A DNA stretch of 64,000 bases from Solicoccozyma terricola. Lineage: Eukaryota > Basidiomycota > Tremellomycetes > Filobasidiales > Piskurozymaceae. The notes beneath the pieces are model-generated. The model saw only the letters and a list, made by a program, of their open reading frames with translations, was not told the origin of the DNA and searched no databases. Position 1 is the stretch's first letter; every line of letters starts with the position of its first letter. Below, one piece after another: positions 1 through 8,987 of the stretch. The DNA is taken from positions 334,084 to 398,083 of the forward strand of contig BCLD01000018.1 in NCBI GenBank assembly GCA_001600875.1. The letters are read 5' to 3'. A program made the position numbers and the translations under genes.

Positions 1-217
1 ACCTAGCTCCGTTGAACATGACTTGTGGCTGTGGAATGTTTTGTGGGTAGTGTGTGTAGGATGAGAATGTTTGCATGGTGCGTGGCTGGGTGGGTGGGTG
101 AGTGGTAGGGGTTAGACGAGGCCGAGCAGAGTTCTGTATAAGTACGTGTGGGGACGAGTCGTCGAAGACCACCTCACCTCTGTGCCGGGAGGCCGCGTTC
201 ACATTAGACAGGTTGTC

Positions 218-247
218 GCCACCGCCACCGCCACCGCCACCGCCGCC
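218..247. repeat. CCACCG hexanucleotide microsatellite
   Basis: Short run of GCCACC/CCACCG units in the leader upstream of the DUF1748 start codon at 365. The rest of positions 1-364 shows no coding signal beyond frames that read through this low-complexity run. It is probably promoter and 5' leader. Confidence 0.7.
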
Positions 248-364
248 GGACTTGCCACGTCAGCGCACAGCATCCCCGGAGCCGCGACGCTCGCTCACTC
301 GCCCCGGCGATGTTTGCTGCTCAAACCTCATTCAATCCTCCTCCATCCCATACCCTCGCCCAGC

Positions 365-775
365 ATGGGTCTACTCGGCAAGATGGTGCATATCGGCATC
401 GACGCAGTCCTCATCTCGACGGTGCTGTCGGGAATTAAACGGAGCACGGGACTGACGTGAGTTCCGCTTAACGCTTGTGGAGATCTCACGGCACTTACGA
501 TGCCTTGCCGTGTAGGGTTGCCTTGGAACTGATACCCAACAAGGATCTAAGACGTGAGTATGTGTCCTGTGCCTACATCAATACTCTCATTAAACCAGTG
601 TGTTTATCACAGAACTGGTCAACTCGTATCTCGAGCTCGGAGAGTACACCTTTGACTTTGTTGTCGTTTTCCTTGGGGTGTGTTGTGATTCCAGCACGGT
701 TGATTGGTCTCTGTACTGACGGAACATTTCTTCTGAATCTTCAAGCGCTCCTCTACCTTTAAGCGAGTCAGATAA
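365..775 (+). CDS. DUF1748 family mini-protein
   Basis: Four short exons (about 365-456, 516-553, 613-677, 746-775) with GTGAGT-like donors and AG acceptors join into a protein of about 75 residues. It carries the DUF1748 signature: an N-terminal stretch with HIGIDAVLISTVLSGIKRST, then IPNKDLR, LELGEYTFD and a C-terminal FLGRSSTFKRVR. DUF1748 proteins are small fungal proteins, usually 70-80 residues, of unknown biochemical role; the length here is typical. The exon junctions were chosen because they preserve the family pattern across all three introns. It ends before a poly-C intergenic stretch and converges with COA6. The family assignment is solid; no function can be given. Confidence 0.85.
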
Positions 776-1152
776 TGACAGATATACCCCTTCATCCGCC
801 ACATCCGCTTCTCGTAAACCGACATTTAACACATATCCGAGGGGAGGGAAAGGTTCTTCCATCCTTCCACCAGCACCTTGCGTCGAGGCTCTGCAATCAG
901 CTGCGAAACATCGCACTGTAGCGTACTGTAGTGGTATAAAGAATCACAGAGACAGAATAATGATTGTATACAGAGATGTTTGGAAATAATCGAGAGTGTA
1001 ATACAATGCAACCCCCCCCCCCCCCCCCGCCCCCCCCCCCCCCTACCAAAAAACCCCCCCCCCCCCCCCTGCAGACCAGCCCTTATGCCAAAGTAGCGCC
1101 AGTCGTCTCCGAGTTGCGACCCAATTGTACTGGCTAGCCATTCGCTTCTATT
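776..1152. other. Intergenic region with three poly-C blocks
   Basis: Stretch between the convergent DUF1748 and COA6 genes. It holds three C homopolymers (1012-1028, 1030-1043, 1054-1069) separated by a single G and by a short TACC/A6 spacer. No coding or RNA-gene signal was seen. Both transcript 3' ends should fall here. Confidence 0.7.
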
Positions 1153-1716
1153 CTACCTTCCCTTTGCTGCTGCATTCGCTGCACGGTCCCTCTCTGCTGC
1201 TTCGATTGTAAGTCGCTGGCGTATCTCGAGAATTCTTCGTTTATTAAAGTATTCAACCTGGTGTAACGGGGGAGTAGTGAGAGGTCAGCGTCTTCTGAAG
1301 AGATTATATCCAGAGACATTCTTGGAGAGCTTTAGACCATCATCTCAAATCAAAATTATCCGTGTGCTTGTCTGTGCCTTCAAGCATGTCCAAAGCAAAG
1401 AGCGAAACAAGAGCACGACACGGGCGAGCACCTTCCAAAAATGTAGACGGCACCTTCCCAAACGTAGAAGCTCGCCGTGTCGGCTCCCTACCCTTGATAA
1501 AGAGGTCTATCTTCAACCAAAATATCAACCCACCCAGCTGCGAGGACACTCCTGCTCGTACTTCTCCCGCTCCGACGAACACTTGCCCTTCCCACTCTCC
1601 TGATACTCTGGTGGAATGTCGACCTTGCCGATGTTCAGACACTGGAAAAAGGCGTCACGTGCGGTCCAGCATTTGTCTCGACCTTCCCTGGTGAGGGCTG
1701 CTGGTGCTGTGGACAT
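1153..1716 (-). CDS. COA6: Cytochrome c oxidase assembly factor 6 (COA6)
   Basis: Two exons (1716-1534 and 1257-1153) give about 95 residues. The first exon holds the COA6 twin-cysteine pattern CX9C (CWTARDAFFQC) followed by CX10C (KCSSEREKYEQEC) and then PRSW. The second exon continues as VEYFNKRRILE and a charged tail ending AAAKGR. Splicing at TGG|GTGGGT and CCAG|GTTGAA keeps the family sequence SWVEYFNKRR. COA6 acts in the mitochondrial intermembrane space in copper delivery to the Cox2 CuA site. The intron, 276 nt, is long for this window. An apparent in-frame continuation after a 23-nt intron was rejected because the distant exon matches the family far better. Confidence 0.9.
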
Positions 1717-1810
1717 GGTGGATGGTTGAGTGGACGGGTGTAGGGCGAGGAAAGGATCGACCCGGGATCGAGGTGGTCAGCTTGCGGGGTTAAACACGTC
1801 AAAAGCTACC

Positions 1811-1857
1811 ATTTCCCATAATTTCCATAATTTCCATAATTTCCCATAATTTTCCCT
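1811..1857. repeat. TTTCCATAA tandem repeat
   Basis: About four imperfect copies of a TTTCC(C)ATAA unit lie between the divergent COA6 and AlkB-like start codons. This is a simple repeat in a short shared promoter, with no further interpretation. Confidence 0.75.
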
Positions 1858-1982
1858 TCCGCGGTGCGGGGTGACTAACCGCCCGGTGGCGACCAGATGG
1901 CTCGAAATAGGATCGGCCGATAGATCAGCAAGCATCTGTTCGCACAGTCACCGTAGCAGTCACCAGTTGACAACACACAGCA

Positions 1983-3877
1983 TGCCAGTCCGACCAACAG
2001 ACGACCAGATAGCCCTCCTGGCGTCTCTTCTGGAACCAGCTACGTACTCCAATGCCCAGTACATCCATGCGCTTACCCGTGCCGACGGCAGGGTCCAGCT
2101 GGCGGCGGAGAGACTGTTAATGTCGTGCGAGTCGTCCAGCTCTAGATCACCAGCGAGGGAGGAAGACGAGGGACAGACATACGGCAGGAAAAGAAGAAGG
2201 TCAGATATAACACCTGCGGGCACTCTCCATGGATGGCTGGCCGGCGGAGCGGCATCAGCAAAACGGCACGAGCAACCATCCTCATCAGTTCCTAACAAAG
2301 GTCCTGACAGGGCCTTGCGAAGCTATCTGTCCGTCTTGCAATCAACATCCCCATCCAAGACACCAGTCGACATCCCCCCACGAACGCCATCTCGTCCCGC
2401 AATTCCCCTAACCACATCCCGTCAAATAGCATCTGCTCTGCCAACGTTATCTCTCGAGCAATCACCGCTGCCTCCGCGATTCGCGTCAGCTCTCTTTCTG
2501 GCCCTGATGGAGGAAAGCAAAATGTGGAAGAAATTCGAATGGTACCTGGCTGGACGGCTCGTGGAGTCTGGGCATACATCGTGCTTCTATCGACTACGCG
2601 AAGACGCAGCCAACGGAGAATACTGTGCGCATGGGCCAAGGGATAGATGCGCGAAAGAAAGGTGCTGACTCCCAATGTTCTTCTCCGACAGGGTACGCGG
2701 GGAAAATTGAGCCGGAAGCGCCGGCGAGTATCTTTTCACGGTATCGGAATCCTCGATCCTCGATGACTGCGTAAACTGACAAAACGAAATGTGGTATAGA
2801 CTTTCCCACCGATTCTACGCGAAGCAGTCGACATAATCAACCCATTCATCAATGATATCCTCGCGTCGAGACCAGAAAGATACCATCTCGAATTCGGTGG
2901 TCCTTGGAGGGCGAACGTTGCAGCTGTGAACCACTACCAAGGTGGCGCTTCAAGGTATGCATAGAATATGCGAGCTGGCTGCTGATGGTCTGACCAATGT
3001 ACCCTCCTCGAACAGTGTCGGTTGGCATTCGGACCATTTGTCATGCGAGTAGCATCGATTGAGATTTCACGGAGGTCGAATCTAACTACCCTATATCTGT
3101 AGATCTAGGCCCATACACCACCATCGTCTCCCTCTCGCTCGGGGTCACCCGTAACTTCCGACTGCGAGACACCCCAGGCTCGGCAGAGATACCCCGGACC
3201 TACGAAATTCCACTGACCCACAATAGCGTTATCATCATGCACGGAGGCACACAGGAGTGGTACAAACACTCAGTCCCGCCGGTGGCTAAGGGCAAGGCAA
3301 TCGATCTTTACAAACCCGCTTGGACGAAGGATGGGCAGTTTATTCCGGCTGAAGATCGCGTTGGTTACAACAGCCGAATCAACGTTACGTTTCGGTGCGG
3401 CTTCTCCTGACATATCTATCGAACGGATCACCTTGAGGTTGCTTATCAAATGGTTTCATCTCATGACACTAGCTTTTACAGACCAGACTTCCATCCATCG
3501 CCGGGTTACCGGCCGACCGATGGCAAACCTCGAGAGGGTACCCCGATATGCAAATGTGGTGTCCCAACGTGAGGGACCTCGACTGAAGATAGACTGACCC
3601 AGACTTGGATAGCTGACTACCACTACACAGCATACTGCGCGCAGACCAGAAAGGAAAAGTTGGGGGCGTGTCTTGGCAAGCAGGCTCCAAAGCAACCGAG
3701 ACCACCAAGTCGGCATCCTCAGTGCCCCCCGGCCAGCGCATCATGCGCAGTTCCCTAGTGTTCTTCTACCAATGTCAATCGCAGACACAAACAGGGGAAC
3801 TGCATGGCTGCAACTACTTTCGGTTGCTATCGATGGAGGAGGAGGGACGAGGGCCATGTCTTGGGAGTCTGACATGA
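1983..3877 (+). CDS. AlkB-like Fe(II)/2-oxoglutarate dioxygenase with CUE-like and GRF zinc-finger domains
   Basis: Multi-exon gene. The N-terminus (residues about 5-50) resembles a CUE/UBA-like helix bundle. The core has an AlkB double-stranded beta-helix: PWRANVAAVNHYQGG, then the iron-binding GWHSD (HxD), LGPYTTIVSLSLG, RNFRLR, NSVIIMHGGTQEWYKHSVPP (distal iron His) and NVTFR. The C-terminus has a GRF-type zinc finger: CKCGVP, then FFYQC, GCNYFRLL and GRGPC. This architecture is common in fungi and points to oxidative repair or demethylation of alkylated nucleic acid. The start at 1983 gives the CUE-like segment directly. Exon 1 probably ends near 2624; the small second exon (about 2692-2727) is uncertain because no single donor/phase combination is fully convincing. 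The last exon ends at TAA 3875-3877. Confidence 0.85.
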
Positions 3878-4002
3878 GGAGAGGATGGATGGAGACGCGG
3901 GGGAGACGGTCTTCGGCCTCGCTAGCCCGCGTCATTTCAGAAAATGTTGTACGAGTTTCAACCGCTTTCACTTTCAACCACCTGTCTGTCATCTCCCTCA
4001 CC

Positions 4003-6478
4003 ATGCCAGACACCAGACCCCTCTCACCGCTCCATGACGCAGGGAGACCAGCGAAGCGCTCCCGTGTAGATCCAGCGACCCCCGTTCTCAGCTCTGAATT
4101 CCCCGATCCTGCACAGCTGGCGAAAACGTACCAGGATTCCGAACCGTACAAGCACATCGCCGTAGAAGGATTGTTCCCAGATTCATTGGTCAGTCTCGGG
4201 AATTCTTCAAGGTCACGCCGAGTTATGGCTGACTCGGCATCGCTCACAGCTTGAGGGTGTCGTATCCGAGTCGCGAACATACGGCGAACGAGGGTCTGAA
4301 GATGCTCTTCCTGGATGGGGTTGGGAGCACAAGGAGACCGATATCTACAAGGTTAGAATAGGTTTCGTAGATGCAGTGGATGAGAAGGATTGGGTTCTCA
4401 TCTTCAAATCCAAACCAACCTACAGATCCAGCAAACACCAGATCTCACTTCCCTTCATCCTGACCATCTGCCAGAGGATACATTGGAGAACCTGCCATAC
4501 TTGTGCAAGCTGAAGGAACGCATCTACTCGAGGTGAGTTCGCGGTTGATAGACCTGTTTTGATGCCATCACTAAATATCTCCCATTCGCGCAGTGAGTTC
4601 CGTCATTTCATCCAGTCAGTGACTGGATGTGGACCCCTTTCTGGAAAGAAGGTGGATGGCTCTGTAGGCATGTACACGCAAGGGTATGTCGACTCGCCAT
4701 ATTTCCGGCCCAAATGCAGGCCGTACTGATTCTCGAATCTCATCGCAGCTCCCATCTTTTGCTACATGACGATTCCATCTCGACGCGAGTGGTCTCTTAC
4801 ATCCTCTACCTTCCCAACTCCCCCGCTTCCGAACCAGCGGAGAGTCTTCAACCATCAGCCGACGGTACCTTTCTTAAAGGCTGGCGCCCGGAATGGGGAG
4901 GTGCTCTGGAGCTATTCCCTGTGGAAGGCGGCGCTACAGTAGGCCCACCAGTAGCCAAGCGAAGCACCAAAGTGGATGTTACGTGGGGCAACCTCATCTT
5001 CTTTCAAGTTCAACCTGGACGGAGTTATCACGCGGTAGAAGAAGTCGTGGTGGGAGCTGGGAGACAACGCTTGGGGATCAGTGGATGGTGAGTGTGCCAA
5101 GTTTAGTGCGTTGATTGATTCCAACATTCGGAGCTGATGTGTATACCTACGGCAACAGGTTCCACAGGCCAATCGAGGGCGAAGAGGGCTATGTTCCTAA
5201 CGATGAGATATCTGCCAAGGCTAACATGAGCTCATTGGCTCAAATCGTGAGTTTTTTCATCCTTGGATACTTCGCGATACCGCGGTTAATCCTACTATCT
5301 CCCTGCAGACCGCCGCTCCGGCAACTCCTCTCACCCCTTACCCAGATGTTGACGGATTACCCACAGGGCTGACAGCATCTCATCTCAAGTACCTCGCAAA
5401 TTATCTTTCACCATCCTACCTCTCCGCCAGCAACCTCGAGCGGCTTGCCGGCCAGTTTGTTGAAGGCAGCGAGGTCGTGATGCACAATTTCCTGAACAAA
5501 GAGATGGCTACCAAATTGAAAGCGGAGTTGGAGACCGAGGACGCCAAATACAGCCAATTTGCGGGCCGTATCGCTGAGCAGGACTTTGGCGAGGGCAGCG
5601 GGTGGACACTCAAGGGTCCTGCATCCCAGCATCGATATTTGTCACTCGACACCAAGAAGGTTACAGCCACATCAACACCCGTTCTGCAATCCGTCCTGAC
5701 GGAGCTATACCCGTCTCCCGCTTTCCGTGCGTGGCTTCAAGTGATCTCTTCGCTGGTAGTCTTAGCATATACCTGCGAAGCTCGACGCTTCCGCAAGGGT
5801 CTCGATTACACACTCGCACACGGCGAAGCCAAAGACGCTCAACCTCGACTAGATGGGACCCTAGGATTGAGCTGGTGGGCCACCGATGCGCAGGATCAGG
5901 AAAAAGATGAGAGTGAGGAGATGGATGTCGGTGGATGGGAGGTGAGTATTGGCTGCGAGACGATGGGTAGCATTGCATTTGCTTATAAAGTTGGCAAACT
6001 TCAGTGCTACATGGCTCCACCAGACGAGGATTCGGATCCTGCTGTCTTCCAGTCCAAGGCTGCTGCACGTCAGCAAATTGCAGAGATTGAAGGAGACGGC
6101 GAGGGAGATCAGCAAGCTACAAATGGCGGAGAAGCAACTGTGGACGGCACTGATCCGGCTGCAATGTCGACGTCCAAACCAAGTATCAGCTATAACGGGG
6201 TTGAGTTGGAATTCGACGCCTCGCAATTATCGCCTTCCGACTTTGACACCGATTCTGAAGGCGGCGACGAAGACGATGGTCCTCTCATTGTTTTACCAGC
6301 GGGCTTCAATCAGCTGCTTCTCGTCTTGAGGGATCCTGGGGTGATGAGATTTGTGAAATACGTTAGCCACTCGGCCCAAGGAAGTCGATGGGATGTGACC
6401 GGAGAATGGGATGTCGGTCAACTGGAGGAAGAGGAAGAGGAGGAAGAGGAGGAAGGGGAGGGGGAAGTTGATGCATAG
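4003..6478 (+). CDS. TPA1: Prolyl 3,4-dihydroxylase Ofd1/Tpa1
   Basis: Multi-exon gene read as an Ofd1/Tpa1 homologue, a nuclear/cytoplasmic 2-oxoglutarate dioxygenase that hydroxylates ribosomal protein uS12 and, in fission yeast, regulates the sterol factor Sre1. Recognisable pieces: N-terminal ETDIYK, then LCKLKERIYS, FRHFIQSVTGCGPLSGKK, the iron-binding HLLLHDDSISTRVVSYILYL, a GGALELFP loop, FFQVQPGRSYHAVEEV (distal His) and LGISGWFH. A long C-terminal lobe follows in the last exon (5477-6478), with HNFLNKEMATKLKAELE and an acidic region ending in a Glu run. The two-lobe layout and length match the family. The start at 4003 follows a clean leader and gives MPDTRPLSP. It lies 125 bp downstream of the AlkB-like gene on the same strand. 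Confidence 0.9.
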
Positions 6479-6612
6479 CGGCGTTGAACTTGTTAGATGC
6501 GTGTAGGCGCTGCTGCTTTTGCCACCTAGCTGATTTGTAATGACGATGCCCTCCTCCGGTTACTACCACGCTCCGTATGGTCGACCTGGACTGCCTGCTT
6601 GCCTTTTACATC

Positions 6613-7246
6613 ATGTCCTACCCTCCATCCATGCAGAGATTCCTTTCAGCCAAGCAGTTTGCTGTCGTGGGAGCATCCAGCGATCGCTCCAAGTGGTCCA
6701 ACAAAGTAAGAGACGAGTAAGAGGCTGGATAGGTAGCGGACTGACCGGTTATCATCGCATATAGGTGCTCAGATGGTAAGCCGCGCCGATAGTCGAGTAG
6801 TAGTAGTGAATGCTCAGTGCGGTCTTGTGTGCAGGTATCAAGACCGCCAGTTCCCAGTCATCCCGGTGAACCCAACGACGGCGCAGATAGAAGGACTCGA
6901 CGCCGTCAAGGAGGCTGTGAGTGTTCCGAAGCCCTATGTTCCGAATCACACGTTGACTCTGCTTCTGCAGTCCGCTCTACCCGAACTCCCCTCAACTTCC
7001 ATCTCGGTTATCCTCAACCCAAAGGCAGGTCTACCTATCGTCAAGCAGCTCTTTGGACATCATCGGGACATCTGGCCACACGCCATTTGGTTTCAACCAG
7101 GAGCCTTTGACGAACATATACAACGCTATCTCACAGAGCAAGGCGCTGATGATCGTGTTGTGCCATACGGCGAATGTATCCTGGTGAAGGGAGACGGGGC
7201 TCTAGCTAGTTTGAAGGGGATGGGCGGCGGCAAGTCGTCGTTGTAG
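6613..7246 (+). CDS. CoA-binding domain (Rossmann-fold) protein
   Basis: Four exons (6613-6705, 6765-6775, 6835-6916, 6971-7246) give a protein of about 150 residues with the CoA_binding_2 fold. It has FAVVGASSDRSKWSNK (glycine-rich nucleotide loop), then KVLRWYQDR, FPVIPVNP, ISVILNP and a late AIWFQPGAFDE segment. Exon 2 is only 11 nt; it supplies VLR plus two bases of the Trp codon and is needed for the conserved KVLRWY. The family is widespread and its in vivo role is poorly known. It converges with the L35 gene. Confidence 0.88.
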
Positions 7247-7413
7247 CACTGCCGTCCATCCACTGACATGCGATTAATTATCCATGCGCGAAGATGACAT
7301 CGATGAGCATTCGGTCAAACTAGTCATACAGCACGACATCGATGTACTACGTCCACCCAACCGGACACCCTGTCCAAGCTGAATGTTGCCATCTCCTAGA
7401 CCTATCCACTGAT

Positions 7414-8573
7414 CTATGCCTTGAGGGCGTACTCTACACATGGCAAAGGAACGACTGTCAGTTATCGGTGCCAATGCGCTTCGCACTGGTCCTACTCACT
7501 CCTGGCGGGGAAGTGGATGTCCCTCTTCTGCTGCTTCTCAGTCTTGGCAGACTTCTCACCCTTGGTCAACCGACGACGGATGGCACGGGTCTTCTTGTAT
7601 CGAAGGTCGAGGGGAATGTCTGAGCATTGGCGAAGAAAGAAAAGACAGTCAGCGGCCATCCACCACAATATGCACCCCGTGTGCACCCCGTTTGATAACT
7701 CACACTTGGCGTTCTTCGACTTGTACATTTCTCGGACATTCTGCCTCTGCTTGAGGTTGATGACGGTGAGGACACGGGCGATGGACTTGCGGACGGTGTT
7801 GCTGTGGGAGGAAGGAGGTGGTAGCAATGTCAGCCGTCATCTCATGGGCTGTTTTGTTGCACCGATTCCAGCAGATTCCCGCATGCCCAAGAAACCCAAC
7901 AAAAAACAATTTCACGTTTCTTCGAAACGAAGAGGCGTAGACTTGTTGTCGCAGTGATTTCTCCTGTGCTCCGCGTCCTTATCCCTGCTTTTGTGATTCG
8001 GGCGAACGAACACTCGAACAGAAATTCCAGCGGCGACAGACAATAGTCTCCGTCCATGGGCCATGCTGAGTCTTTCCCCCAAATGCTCTTCTCCAAAACC
8101 ATGATCGCTAATTCCTATCCATCATTCCAATCCAGGTCACGACAGCTGGGCCATGCCAGGTCCAGCCTCTCTGCCAACATCCACTTCCACGGGTGGGAAA
8201 ATTTCTGAATTCCGTTCGACAAAGCATTCTCCCAACAAACGATCCCTGCGATCCTCACATCTTGGTCAACTTGGCAGCGGAACCACCAGCGATCTTCTGA
8301 ACTCGGAGGGAGAGGAGCTCAGTCTTCAACTCGCCGAGCTGCTTGAGAAGATCGGTCTTGTTCCTGTAGGGATGTTGTAAATGTCGTGTGATAGATAGTT
8401 CCAGTGGAGAGACGATAATGGCGATCAAATCGAAGTTCCAGATGGGCATCAGGAAGCAGGAAAGTATAGGTGTAGAGCACAAGGTCAGTATGTCCGCTCC
8501 ATCGCATATCCAATTTTGCGACCAGATAGACGCACTTGCTTTGCAGCTCGAAGGCCCTAATTTTGTTGGACAT
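7414..8573 (-). CDS. RPL35: 60S ribosomal protein L35 (uL29)
   Basis: Five exons give about 125 residues: [67 protein letters not shown], then [18 protein letters not shown] and the C-terminal HFPARKYALKA. This is the full eukaryotic uL29/L35 sequence, a component of the large subunit near the peptide exit tunnel. Splice sites were fixed by the conserved sequence: K|NK, K|INT, AKY|IPL, AR|KY. The last exon is very small and ends with the stop at 7416-7414. Intron 2 (8258-7802) is 457 nt while the others are short. The start ATG at 8573-8571 is followed directly by the conserved N-terminus. Confidence 0.95.
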
Positions 8574-8987
8574 CTTGACGGGACTGAAGATTCGATTGGT
8601 CCTAGCGGTCAGCAAATAGTTCTGGATGGATGGATCAGCCGTGCTTTGACACACCTCTTCCTTTGATGGTTGGACGTGGGTGAGGATGGGTGGATAGGTG
8701 GATAGGACGTCAGTAGCAGGTAAAGCCCCCCCCTGGGCGTGAGACAGCTGAGTGGCGACACGCAAAGGCGCAAAAGAGGGACAAGTCACGTGATCATGCG
8801 AAATGCGCTTGAAAATCCCGCCACCCTATCGGAGTTAAGACTTCCTCTATCGGAGCTGAGCTTGTGGTGACGTGGCGAGACAGATGGAATGTTAATCCGC
8901 GGTTGTCCTGCCTGCCCCAAAGCCAGGCTCGGTGGCAAATGCTCTATCCATTCGTACAATATGAAAGACAGCCATCACGTCAAACCC
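8574..8987. promoter_or_regulatory. L35 upstream region
   Basis: About 414 nt between the L35 start and the stop of the PDI-like gene, both on the minus strand. It is the presumed promoter and leader of L35. It holds a perfect TCACGTGA palindrome at 8786-8793 and a short C run near 8728. No ORF of interest was seen. Confidence 0.55.
8786..8793. promoter_or_regulatory. TCACGTGA palindrome upstream of L35
   Basis: Perfect 8-nt palindrome containing the CACGTG E-box core, about 213 bp upstream of the L35 start. bHLH factors such as Cbf1 are known to bind this core in fungi; use here is inferred. Confidence 0.45.

Noticed and set aside
1340..1642. COA6 continuing through a 23-nt intron into WIDLFIKGR
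   Set aside because: The intron would be far too short, and the exon at 1257-1153 gives the expected WVEYFNKRR and tail.
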